DNA from: Streptomyces sp. 840.1
Lineage (GTDB): Bacteria; Actinomycetota; Actinomycetes; Streptomycetales; Streptomycetaceae
Assembly: GCF_003751445.1 (NCBI RefSeq)
Contig: NZ_RJUU01000001.1
Coordinates: 3,849,001 to 3,913,000, forward strand
Length of the DNA: 64,000 nt
Direction of reading: 5' to 3'
In this document: piece after piece, positions 44,474 to 53,927 of the stretch
Layout of the letters: each line of letters opens with the position of its first letter
Numbering within the stretch: position 1 is the stretch's first letter
Notes under the pieces: generated by a model
The model's database searches: none
Seen by the model: the letters and a program-made list of their open reading frames with translations, nothing else
Told to the model about the DNA's origin: nothing
Made by a program: the position numbers and the translations under genes

Positions 44474-45460
44474 ATGGCCACCAGAAGGAATTCCACCGAC
44501 GACCCGCTCGCCCCGCTCACGCTCGCCGTGGGCCAGGAGGACCTGCTCCTGGACCGCGCCGTGCGGCAGGTGGTGGCCGCGGCCCGCGCCTCCGACGCCG
44601 ATACGGACGTCCGGGACCTCACCTCCGACCAGCTCCAGCCGGGCACGCTCGCCGAGCTGACGAGCCCGTCGCTCTTCGCCGAGCGCAAGGTGGTGATCGT
44701 GCGCGGTGCGCAGGACCTCTCCGCCGACACGGTCAAGGACGTCAAGAAGTACCTGGACGACCCGGTCGAGGAGATCACACTCGTGCTCCTGCACGCGGGC
44801 GGCGCCAAGGGCAAGGCTCTGCTGGAGGCCGCGCGCAAGGCCGGGGCGCGGGAGGTCGCCTGCCCGAAGACCACCAAGCCGGCGGAGCGGCTCTCCTTCG
44901 TGCGGGGTGAGTTCCGGGTGCTGGGGCGCTCGGCCACCCCCGAGGCGTGCCAGTCGCTGGTCGATTCCATCGGCAGCGATCTGCGGGAGCTGGCCAGTGC
45001 GGTCTCGCAGCTCGTCGCGGACGTCGAGGGCACGATCGACGAAGCCGTGGTCGCGCGCTACTACACCGGGCGCGCCGAGGCGTCGAGTTTCACGGTCGCC
45101 GACCGGGCGGTCGAGGGCCGGGCGGCGGAGGCGCTGGAGGCCCTGCGCTGGTCGCTGTCGACCGGAGTGGCGGCCGTCCTGATCACCAGCGCGCTCGCGC
45201 AGGGCGTGCGGGCGATCGGCAAGCTGTCGTCGGCACGCGGGGGCCGGCCGGCGGATCTCGCCCGTGAGCTGGGCATGCCGCCGTGGAAGATCGACCGGGT
45301 GCGTCAGCAGATGCGCGGGTGGACACCGGACGGGGTCGCGGTGGCGCTGCGGGCGGTCGCGGAGGCGGACGCGGGGGTCAAGGGGGGCGGGGACGATCCG
45401 GCGTACGCGCTGGAGAAGGCCGTGGTGGCGGTGGCACGGGCCGCACGGGCGGGGCGCTAG
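44474..45460 (+). CDS. holA: DNA polymerase III delta subunit
   Basis: Delta opens the sliding clamp as part of the clamp loader. The 328-residue protein starts MATRRNSTDDPLAPLTLAVGQEDLLLDRAVRQV and has LTSPSLFAERKVVIVRGAQDL (clamp-contact region), LVLLHAGGAKGKALLEAARKAGA and ELASAVSQLVADV, all HolA features. ATG 44474 is chosen because the longer frame from 44375 overlaps the divergent gene and is unlike the family. comEC is nearby, as in many bacteria where comEC and holA are linked, though here three genes and an element come between. Confidence 0.93.
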   Translation: MATRRNSTDDPLAPLTLAVGQEDLLLDRAVRQVVAAARASDADTDVRDLTSDQLQPGTLAELTSPSLFAERKVVIVRGAQDLSADTVKDVKKYLDDPVEEITLVLLHAGGAKGKALLEAARKAGAREVACPKTTKPAERLSFVRGEFRVLGRSATPEACQSLVDSIGSDLRELASAVSQLVADVEGTIDEAVVARYYTGRAEASSFTVADRAVEGRAAEALEALRWSLSTGVAAVLITSALAQGVRAIGKLSSARGGRPADLARELGMPPWKIDRVRQQMRGWTPDGVAVALRAVAEADAGVKGGGDDPAYALEKAVVAVARAARAGR

Positions 45461-45814
45461 CTGTCGGGCGGGGCGGCGGCGATGGGCCCGGCTCGGCCTC
45501 GCGCGGGCCTCGCGCATCGTCCCCAGTCGCCGGACGGACTCGATCCTGCCCGCGCGAAGCCCGCGCTAGACCCGCGCTAGACCCCGCCAGGCCCCGCGAA
45601 GCTCGCACGAGGCTCGCGCACGATGCGCGCCTGCCGACCGCATGACGAAGGCCCCTGTCGTCGCCCTGGGGAGGGTGACGACAGGGGCCTTCGGTCTGTG
45701 CTTGGTGCGCCGCACCCGCGTGGCGAACGCAGGTTCGGTGTGCGGCGCGGGGTGCCGGTCGGGAGCGGGAGAGAGGGCCCGCTTGGTCCCGTTCCGGCGA
45801 TCACATCAGAATGC
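45461..45814. other. 354-base intergenic region between holA and rpsT
   Basis: I see no gene. It contains the strong hairpin at 45647-45692 and short direct repeats in 45555-45640 (GCGCTAGACCC twice, GCTCGC-type repeats). The holA and rpsT genes converge on it. Confidence 0.6.
45647..45692. terminator. Bidirectional terminator between holA and rpsT
   Basis: GAAGGCCCCTGTCGTC (45647-45662) and GACGACAGGGGCCTTC (45677-45692) form a perfect 16-bp stem with a 14-base loop, between converging genes. Confidence 0.85.
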
Positions 45815-46081
45815 TCAGCCCTGGAGGGTGGCAACCTTGGTGGCCAGCGCCGACTTCTTGTTGGCGGCGGCGTTCTTGTGGATGACACCCTTCGAGACAG
45901 CCTTGTCGAGCGCACGGGAGGCGTCGCGGACGGCCACAGTGGCCTTCTCGACGTCACCCGCGACGACGGCCTCGCGGGCCTTGCGGACTGCGGTCTTGAG
46001 CGACGACTTGACGGCCTTGTTGCGCAGGCGCGCCTTCTCGTTGGTCTTGTTCCGCTTGATCTGGGACTTGATGTTCGCCAC
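45815..46081 (-). CDS. rpsT: 30S ribosomal protein S20
   Basis: S20 is a primary 16S rRNA-binding protein. The 88-residue product starts [30 protein letters not shown], is strongly basic and helical, and ends VATLQG, as usual. It is divergent from lepA, an arrangement typical of actinobacteria. TACCGT about 70 bases upstream on the minus strand may be its -10. The codons include AAG and CTT-poor choices normal for this protein. Confidence 0.98.
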   Translation of the reverse strand: MANIKSQIKRNKTNEKARLRNKAVKSSLKTAVRKAREAVVAGDVEKATVAVRDASRALDKAVSKGVIHKNAAANKKSALATKVATLQG

Positions 46082-46228
46082 GAAAGAGCCTTTTCAGGTT
46101 CGTTGGATCTTCGATGTGCGCCCTGCGGCCGGAAAGCCACGAGGCACAGCTGTCCACGGTAGCAGCCGCGCTCCGACCGGCCCAAACCGGTCTCCGCTCC
46201 GCAGGCGTGGGACGATGGGAGCTACGTA

Positions 46229-46261
46229 CAGATCCGAGTGCAGATCCGAGTACAGATCCGA
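46229..46261. repeat. 12-bp tandem repeat in the lepA leader
   Basis: CAGATCCGAGT occurs at 46229 and 46241, and CAGATCCGA at 46253, a 12-base period. The array lies in the 238-base rpsT-lepA control region, where it might hold protein sites or be neutral. Confidence 0.8.
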
Positions 46262-46319
46262 CCCGACCCGACATCGACCCGAGACACGGCGTTCGGCGTC
46301 TCAAGAATCAGGACCCTGC

Positions 46320-48194
46320 GTGCCCGCGACTCCTCTCCACGTGCCCGAGCCGAGCCGTACCGACCCGGCGCTGATCCGCAATTTCTGCATCATCGCGCAC
46401 ATCGACCACGGCAAGTCGACCCTTGCCGACCGGATGCTCCAGCTGACCGGTGTGGTCGACCAGCGGCAGATGCGCGCTCAGTACCTCGACCGGATGGACA
46501 TCGAGCGCGAGCGTGGCATCACCATCAAGTCCCAGGCGGTACGGCTGCCCTGGGCGCCCACCGCCGGCGAGGGCCAGGGCAGCACCCACGTCCTCAACAT
46601 GATCGACACCCCGGGGCACGTCGACTTCACTTATGAGGTCTCGCGCTCGCTCGCGGCCTGCGAGGGCACGGTCCTGCTGGTCGACGCCGCGCAGGGCATC
46701 GAGGCCCAGACCCTCGCCAACCTCTACCTGGCGATGGAGAACGACCTCACCATCGTGCCGGTGCTCAACAAGATCGACCTGCCGGCCGCCCAGCCCGAGA
46801 AGTTCTCCGAGGAGCTGGCCAACCTCATCGGCTGCCAGCCCGAGGACGTGCTCAAGGTCTCCGCCAAGACCGGTGTCGGGGTGGACGCGCTGCTGGACCG
46901 CGTGGTCAGGGACGTCCCGGCGCCGATCGGCAAGGCCGACGCCCCGGCCCGCGCGATGATCTTCGACTCGGTCTACGACTCGTACCGCGGTGTCGTGACG
47001 TACGTCCGTGTCGTCGACGGCTCGCTGAACAAGCGCGAGCGGATCCGGATGATGTCGACCGGCGCCACCCACGAGCTGCTGGAGATCGGCGTCTCCTCCC
47101 CGGAGATGACGCCGTCCGACGGCATCGGCGTGGGTGAGGTCGGCTACATCATCACCGGCGTGAAGGACGTCCGGCAGTCCAAGGTCGGTGACACCATCAC
47201 CTCCCTGAACAAGGGCGCGACCGAGGCGCTGGGCGGCTACAAGGACCCCAAGCCGATGGTGTTCTCGGGTCTCTACCCGCTGGACGGTTCCGACTACCCG
47301 GACCTGCGCGAGGCCCTGGACAAGCTCCAGCTCAACGACGCCGCCCTGGTGTACGAGCCGGAGACCTCCGCGGCGCTCGGCTTCGGCTTCCGCGTCGGCT
47401 TCCTCGGCCTGCTCCACCTCGACGTGGTCCGCGAGCGGCTGGAGCGTGAGTTCGGCCTCGACCTCATCGCCACCGCGCCCAACGTGGTCTACCGGGTCGA
47501 GATGGAGGACGGCAGCGAGCACACCGTCACCAACCCGAGTGAATTTCCCGAGGGCAAGATCGACAAGGTGCACGAGCCGGTCGTCCGGGCCACGGTCCTG
47601 GCGCCCAGCGAGTTCATCGGCGCGATCATGGAGCTGTGCCAGCAGCGCCGCGGCAGCCTCCTCGGCATGGACTACCTCTCCGAGGACCGGGTCGAGATCC
47701 GCTACACCCTGCCGCTCGCGGAGATCGTCTTCGACTTCTTCGACCAGCTGAAGTCCAAGACCCGCGGCTACGCCTCGCTCGACTACGAGCCCACTGGTGA
47801 GCAGTCCGCCGACCTGGTCAAGGTCGACATCCTGCTGCACGGCGACAAGGTCGACGCGTTCTCCGCGGTGACGCACAAGGACAAGGCGTACGCGTACGGC
47901 GTCCGGCTCGTCGCCAAGCTGCAGAAGCTCATCCCCCGGCAGAACTTCGAGGTGCCGATCCAGGCGGCCATCGGCTCCCGGGTCATCGCCCGTGAGACGG
48001 TCCGAGCCATCCGCAAGGACGTCCTCGCCAAGTGCTACGGCGGTGACATCTCCCGTAAGCGGAAGCTGCTGGAGAAGCAGAAGGAAGGCAAGAAGCGGAT
48101 GAAGATGGTCGGCAACGTGGAGGTGCCGCAGGACGCGTTCATCTCCGTACTGTCGACCGACGAGTCCGCCGGGGACGGCAAGGCCAAGAAGTGA
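46320..48194 (+). CDS. lepA: Elongation factor 4 (LepA), ribosome back-translocase GTPase
   Basis: LepA is a GTPase that assists translation and initiation under stress. The 624-residue protein has the G domain with [10 protein letters not shown] (G1), DTPGHVDFT (G3) and NKIDLP (G4), EF-G-like domains 2, 3 and 5, and the unique C-terminal domain ending [34 protein letters not shown] chose GTG 46320, with CAGGA 8 bases upstream; the long frame before it runs antisense to rpsT. A strong terminator follows. Confidence 0.97.
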   Translation: MPATPLHVPEPSRTDPALIRNFCIIAHIDHGKSTLADRMLQLTGVVDQRQMRAQYLDRMDIERERGITIKSQAVRLPWAPTAGEGQGSTHVLNMIDTPGHVDFTYEVSRSLAACEGTVLLVDAAQGIEAQTLANLYLAMENDLTIVPVLNKIDLPAAQPEKFSEELANLIGCQPEDVLKVSAKTGVGVDALLDRVVRDVPAPIGKADAPARAMIFDSVYDSYRGVVTYVRVVDGSLNKRERIRMMSTGATHELLEIGVSSPEMTPSDGIGVGEVGYIITGVKDVRQSKVGDTITSLNKGATEALGGYKDPKPMVFSGLYPLDGSDYPDLREALDKLQLNDAALVYEPETSAALGFGFRVGFLGLLHLDVVRERLEREFGLDLIATAPNVVYRVEMEDGSEHTVTNPSEFPEGKIDKVHEPVVRATVLAPSEFIGAIMELCQQRRGSLLGMDYLSEDRVEIRYTLPLAEIVFDFFDQLKSKTRGYASLDYEPTGEQSADLVKVDILLHGDKVDAFSAVTHKDKAYAYGVRLVAKLQKLIPRQNFEVPIQAAIGSRVIARETVRAIRKDVLAKCYGGDISRKRKLLEKQKEGKKRMKMVGNVEVPQDAFISVLSTDESAGDGKAKK

Positions 48195-48236
48195 CCCTTC
48201 CGCGCGCCCGCCGACCCTACTGATCGGTAGACCCAT

Positions 48237-48274
48237 GGGCCCCCGCATCGCAGAACGCTGCGGCGCGGGGGCCC
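48237..48274 (+). terminator. Terminator after lepA
   Basis: GGGCCCCCGC (48237-48246) and GCGGGGGCCC (48265-48274) pair, with an inner CGCAG/CTGCG hairpin. TTCGTT follows. Confidence 0.85.
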
Positions 48275-48349
48275 GTTCGTTATGAAGCGGGGTTCGATTG
48301 CCCCTTACGCGGCGGACGCGGGCGCTCTACCCTGATCACGACTTCGTAG

Positions 48350-48364
48350 TTACTCGTGAGTTAA
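48350..48364 (+). promoter_or_regulatory. TetR-type operator candidate upstream of the acyl-CoA ligase gene
   Basis: TTACTCGTGAGTTAA is an imperfect palindrome around ACTCGTGAGT, about 125 bases before the start. Palindromes of this TTACT...AGTAA form are known for TetR regulators of lipid genes in actinobacteria. It is followed by two copies of AAGCACCAGACACAA (from 48376) and two of CGGAGAGC-AACC, which have no clear role. Confidence 0.45.
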
Positions 48365-48489
48365 ACAAGCAGGATCAAGCACCAGACACAACAAGCACCA
48401 GACACAAGCGGAGAGCAAACCCACACGCGGAGAGCGAACCGCGAACCAGCAGCCGGTCGTGAAGCACTGCCGTAGGCCCGGAGGATGTC

Positions 48490-50379
<1,890 letters not shown>

Positions 50380-50465
50380 GAGCGGCCTCCGCACCGGCCC
50401 CTGCCGGGTTCCCACCTGCCCGACGACGGGTTTCGGCCGTCCCGGCACCGGGTTCAGGCCGGTCG

Positions 50466-50489
50466 GCCCCCGCGCTCCGGCGCGGGGGC
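50466..50489 (+). terminator. Terminator after the acyl-CoA ligase gene
   Basis: GCCCCCGCGC pairs with GCGCGGGGGC around TCCG. The remaining 277-base gap to the next gene also holds its upstream control region, where I see no clear promoter. Confidence 0.75.
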
Positions 50490-50656
50490 ACGGACATTGC
50501 TACCGCACCCGCTCCGGCGTGCGCTCCGGCGCTCGCTTCTCCGCTCACTTCGGTAACTCCGCGCGTGTGGGGTTGGCCGATCTGTCACTCTGTCCCTTGT
50601 CGTCAGCGGCGCAAGTGCGAGAACAGGCAGAGCGAGAACAGGTCAGGAGCCGCCCG

Positions 50657-52579
50657 GTGGGGTCCATTCCCTTGCAGCGGGACATCGTGCAACGTCCCGG
50701 AACCAGTGCCGCGTCCACGGGCACCCAGCCGGTCGCCCGTACGAGTCTGCCCGGGAACCTGCTCGCGCCCGCAGCTGCCCGGCGGTTCGTCGCGGCGGCG
50801 CTCGCCGAGTGGAGCGGCCTCGGCCTGCCCGCAGCGGTGGGGTTCAGCGACCGGCTGTCCGACGACGCGGCGGTGATCGTCAGCGAACTGGTCACCAACG
50901 CCGTCGTGCACGCCGGGACCAACGTCGAACTGCTCTTCCGGCTGGAGGAGGCGACCGAGGACGAGGCCTCCGCACTGGTGCTGGAGGTCTCCGACCACCA
51001 CCCGGCCCGCGCCGTGCGCAGCGACGGCAGCGAGAGGGACGCCGGGCCCGAGGGCGCGGGCGGACCGGGGGAGCCCGCCGAGTACGGGCGCGGACTGGAA
51101 CTGGTCGCCACCCTCTCCGAACGCTGGGGCATCACCTACCGCACCGGCCTCAAGACCGTCTGGGCCAGGCTCCCCGTCGACGACTGGAACCCCTTCGCGG
51201 ACGCCCGCACGGAACCCGGCTTCCAGCAGGGTCTGCGCGCCGCCGAACTCCTCGCCCCCACCGCACGGCGCGCCCTGCGGGACGACGCGGACTGGGCCGG
51301 TCGCGGCGCGCTCTCGTTCCTCGCGGAGGCCTCCGACCTGCTCGCCGGGCAGCTCGACGAGGACATCGTCGCCGCGCTCGCCGGACAGTTACTGGTCCCC
51401 AGGCTCGCCGACTGGTGCGCGATCTGGCTGGAGCCGGAGAGCGGCGGCCGGGCCGCCGTCCCCCGGCTCGCCAAGGTCTGGCACATCGACGAGACCCGCA
51501 CCGACCCGCTCCGCGAGGTGCTGGAGGGCGACCCGCTCCGGCTCCCCGAGCGGGTCGGCACCGGACCCGTCTCGATCCCGTGGCCCGGCAGCGCGGAGGA
51601 CGCCGAGCCGGCGGACGGCAGCGACGGCGTCGCCCTCGCGTACCGGATCACCTCCGGCGGCCGCAACCTGGGCGCCGTGCTCGTCGGCCGCGAGGGCATC
51701 GCCCGGGTCCCCGACGAGGTGACCGCCCTCATAGAGGACTTCGTGCGCCGGGTCGGTCTCGCCGTCGGCGCGGCCCGCGCCTACACCCGGCAGGCCACCA
51801 TCAGCCGCATCCTGCAGCGCGGACTGCTGCCCAGCAAGGTCGCCGACATACCGGGAGTGGCCAGCTCGCTGGTGTACGAACCCAGCGACGACGGAGTGGT
51901 CGGCGGTGATTTCTACGACATCTTCCCGTGCCCGAACGACCGCTGGTGCTTCGTCCTCGGCGACGTCCAGGGCAGCGGCCCCGAGGCCGCCGTCGTCACC
52001 GGTCTGGCCCGTCCCTGGCTGCGCCTGCTGGCCCGCGAGGGCTTCCAGGTCGGCGAGGTGCTGGTCCGGCTCAACCGGCTGCTCCTCGACGACGCGATGG
52101 AGGCCGCCGAGGCGGCCGCGCTGATGGTCGCCGCCGCGGGCGGCCAGCAGTCGGCGGAGAGCGGCCCCCGCTTCCTCTCGCTGCTGTACGGGGAGCTCGT
52201 ACCGCTGCCGGACGGGGGCGCGCGCTGCACCCTGGCGAGCGCGGGCCACCCGCTGCCGCTGCTGCTGCGCCCCGACGGCACGGTGCGGATCGCCGCCGAA
52301 CCACAGCTGCTGCTCGGGGTCGTCGACGACGCGACGTACGAGAGCCAGAGCTTCGACCTGGCCCCCGGCGACAGCCTGCTGTGCGTCACCGACGGGGTGA
52401 CGGAGCGGCGCTCGGGCCCGGTGATGTTCGACGACGGCGACGGCCTGGCGCAGGCGCTGGCCGACTGCACCGGGCTGACCGCCGAGGGGATCGCGGACCG
52501 CATCAACCAGGCGGTGCACTCCTTCGCGGAGCGCCCGCCGGACGACGACCTGGCGCTGTTGGTCCTCCAGGCTCTCTAG
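50657..52579 (+). CDS. PP2C/SpoIIE-type phosphatase with anti-sigma-like ATPase and GAF domains
   Basis: A 640-residue regulatory protein. Residues about 30-170 match a HATPase_c domain of anti-sigma type (SDDAAVIVSELVTNAVVHAG, GRGLELVATLSERWG). A GAF-like sensor at about 215-390 (WCAIWLEPESGG, GVALAYRITSGGRNLGAVLVGREG) follows. The C-terminal PP2C/SpoIIE domain begins GLLPSKVADIPGVASSLVYEPSDDGVVGGDFYDIF and has GDVQGSGPEAA and CVTDGVTERR. Kinase and phosphatase of a partner-switch system thus lie in one chain. I chose GTG 50657, with AGGAG 7 bases upstream, over 50519. Its TAG stop is inside a repeated CTAG end. Confidence 0.9.
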   Translation: MGSIPLQRDIVQRPGTSAASTGTQPVARTSLPGNLLAPAAARRFVAAALAEWSGLGLPAAVGFSDRLSDDAAVIVSELVTNAVVHAGTNVELLFRLEEATEDEASALVLEVSDHHPARAVRSDGSERDAGPEGAGGPGEPAEYGRGLELVATLSERWGITYRTGLKTVWARLPVDDWNPFADARTEPGFQQGLRAAELLAPTARRALRDDADWAGRGALSFLAEASDLLAGQLDEDIVAALAGQLLVPRLADWCAIWLEPESGGRAAVPRLAKVWHIDETRTDPLREVLEGDPLRLPERVGTGPVSIPWPGSAEDAEPADGSDGVALAYRITSGGRNLGAVLVGREGIARVPDEVTALIEDFVRRVGLAVGAARAYTRQATISRILQRGLLPSKVADIPGVASSLVYEPSDDGVVGGDFYDIFPCPNDRWCFVLGDVQGSGPEAAVVTGLARPWLRLLAREGFQVGEVLVRLNRLLLDDAMEAAEAAALMVAAAGGQQSAESGPRFLSLLYGELVPLPDGGARCTLASAGHPLPLLLRPDGTVRIAAEPQLLLGVVDDATYESQSFDLAPGDSLLCVTDGVTERRSGPVMFDDGDGLAQALADCTGLTAEGIADRINQAVHSFAERPPDDDLALLVLQAL

Positions 52580-52590
52580 GGCCTGTCGTC
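52576..52590. repeat. IS5-like end fragment at the 3' end of the PP2C gene
   Basis: CTAGGGCCTGTCGTC, identical to 43458-43472; the TAG is the stop codon of the PP2C gene. The next bases AAACTG resemble the CAAAG ends of the miniature elements. No second end is seen. Confidence 0.5.
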
Positions 52591-52653
52591 AAACTGCTGT
52601 CTGCCGGGGCCGGGCAGGAATCCGGGGTGGCGTCCGGTCGCCGGGAGGCGCGC

Positions 52654-52659
52654 GACAAT
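52654..52659 (+). promoter_or_regulatory. -10-like hexamer giving a probably leaderless hemW mRNA
   Basis: GACAAT ends 7 bases before the ATG at 52667, which is the start favoured by family comparison. Confidence 0.4.
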
Positions 52660-52666
52660 GGACGGT

Positions 52667-53899
52667 ATGCCTTCCGTACTGCCCGATGGTGAGCCCGTGC
52701 CCGACGACGGGGCGCTGCCCCGCCATGCCCTGGAAGGCGCCGCCGGCCGGCCGCTCGGCTTCTACCTGCATGTGCCGTACTGCGCGACCCGCTGCGGCTA
52801 CTGCGACTTCAACACCTACACCGCCACCGAGCTGCGCGGTTCCGGGGGCGCCCTGGCCTCCCGGGACAACTACGCCTCCCACCTGATCGGTGAGGTCCGC
52901 CAGGCCCGCAAGGTCCTCGGTGACGACCCCCGGCAGGTCCGCACGGTCTTCGTCGGCGGCGGTACGCCGACGCTGCTGGCCGCCGCCGACCTCGTCGCCA
53001 TGCTGGGCGCGATCCGCGAGGAGTTCGGCCTGGCGGACGACGCCGAGATCACCACCGAGGCCAACCCGGAGTCGGTCGGCCCGGCCTACCTGGCCGAGCT
53101 GCGCGAGGGCGGCTTCAACCGGATCTCGTTCGGGATGCAGAGCGCCCGGCAGCACGTACTGAAGATCCTGGACCGCACACACACCCCGGGCCGCCCGGAG
53201 GCCTGTGTCGCCGAGGCGCGGGCGGCCGGCTTCGAGCACGTCAACCTCGACCTGATCTACGGCACCCCCGGCGAGTCCGACGACGACTGGCGCGCCTCAC
53301 TGGACGCGGCGATCGGCGCCGGGCCCGACCACGTCTCCGCGTACGCCCTGATCGTCGAGGAGGGCACCCAGCTGGCCCGCCGGATCAAGCGCGGCGAGAT
53401 CCCGATGACGGACGACGACGCGCACGCCGACCGCTACCTCATCGCGGACGAGGCGATGGCCGCGGCGGGCTTCTCCTGGTACGAGGTGTCGAACTGGTCC
53501 CGCACACCCGAGGGCCGCTGCCTGCACAACGAGCTGTACTGGCGCGGCGCCGACTGGTGGGGCGCCGGGCCCGGGGCGCACAGCCACGTCGGCGGCGTGC
53601 GCTGGTGGAACGTGAAGCACCCGGGGGCGTACGCGCAGGCACTGGCCGAGGGGCGTTCGCCGGGCGCGGGACGCGAGATCCTCTCCGCGGAGGACCGCCG
53701 CGTCGAGCGCATCCTGCTGGAGCTGCGGCTGGCCGACGGCTGCCCGCTGTCCCTGCTGGCCCCGGCGGGGCTCACGGCCGCCCGGCGGGCCGTGGACGAC
53801 GGTCTGCTGCAGCCCGGCCCGTTCGCGGCCGACCTGGCCGTGCTGACCCTGCGCGGGCGGCTGCTGGCCGACGCGGTGGTGCGGGACCTGGTGGACTGA
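52667..53899 (+). CDS. hemW: Radical SAM heme chaperone HemW
   Basis: HemW is a radical-SAM relative of coproporphyrinogen dehydrogenase and is thought to insert heme. The 410-residue protein has LHVPYCATRCGYCDFNTY, with the CxxxCxxC cluster motif, GGGTPTLL, TTEANPESV, GMQSARQHVLKILDRTH and NLDLIYGTPGE. The HNELYWRGADWWGAGPGAHS segment is typical. Two starts are possible, ATG 52658 and 52667. I prefer 52667, because family members begin MPS and a -10-like hexamer fits leaderless translation there; a GGGAGG box fits 52658 better. Long annotation as oxygen-independent HemN is probably wrong for it. Confidence 0.94.
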   Translation: MPSVLPDGEPVPDDGALPRHALEGAAGRPLGFYLHVPYCATRCGYCDFNTYTATELRGSGGALASRDNYASHLIGEVRQARKVLGDDPRQVRTVFVGGGTPTLLAAADLVAMLGAIREEFGLADDAEITTEANPESVGPAYLAELREGGFNRISFGMQSARQHVLKILDRTHTPGRPEACVAEARAAGFEHVNLDLIYGTPGESDDDWRASLDAAIGAGPDHVSAYALIVEEGTQLARRIKRGEIPMTDDDAHADRYLIADEAMAAAGFSWYEVSNWSRTPEGRCLHNELYWRGADWWGAGPGAHSHVGGVRWWNVKHPGAYAQALAEGRSPGAGREILSAEDRRVERILLELRLADGCPLSLLAPAGLTAARRAVDDGLLQPGPFAADLAVLTLRGRLLADAVVRDLVD

Positions 53900-53927
53900 C
53901 GCGGCCCGGCCGGCCCCGGCCGGGATC

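Noticed and set aside
44393..45517. N-terminal extension of the 81-aa minus-strand gene
   Set aside because: It is the antisense shadow of holA; the last 81 residues alone have a ribosome binding site.
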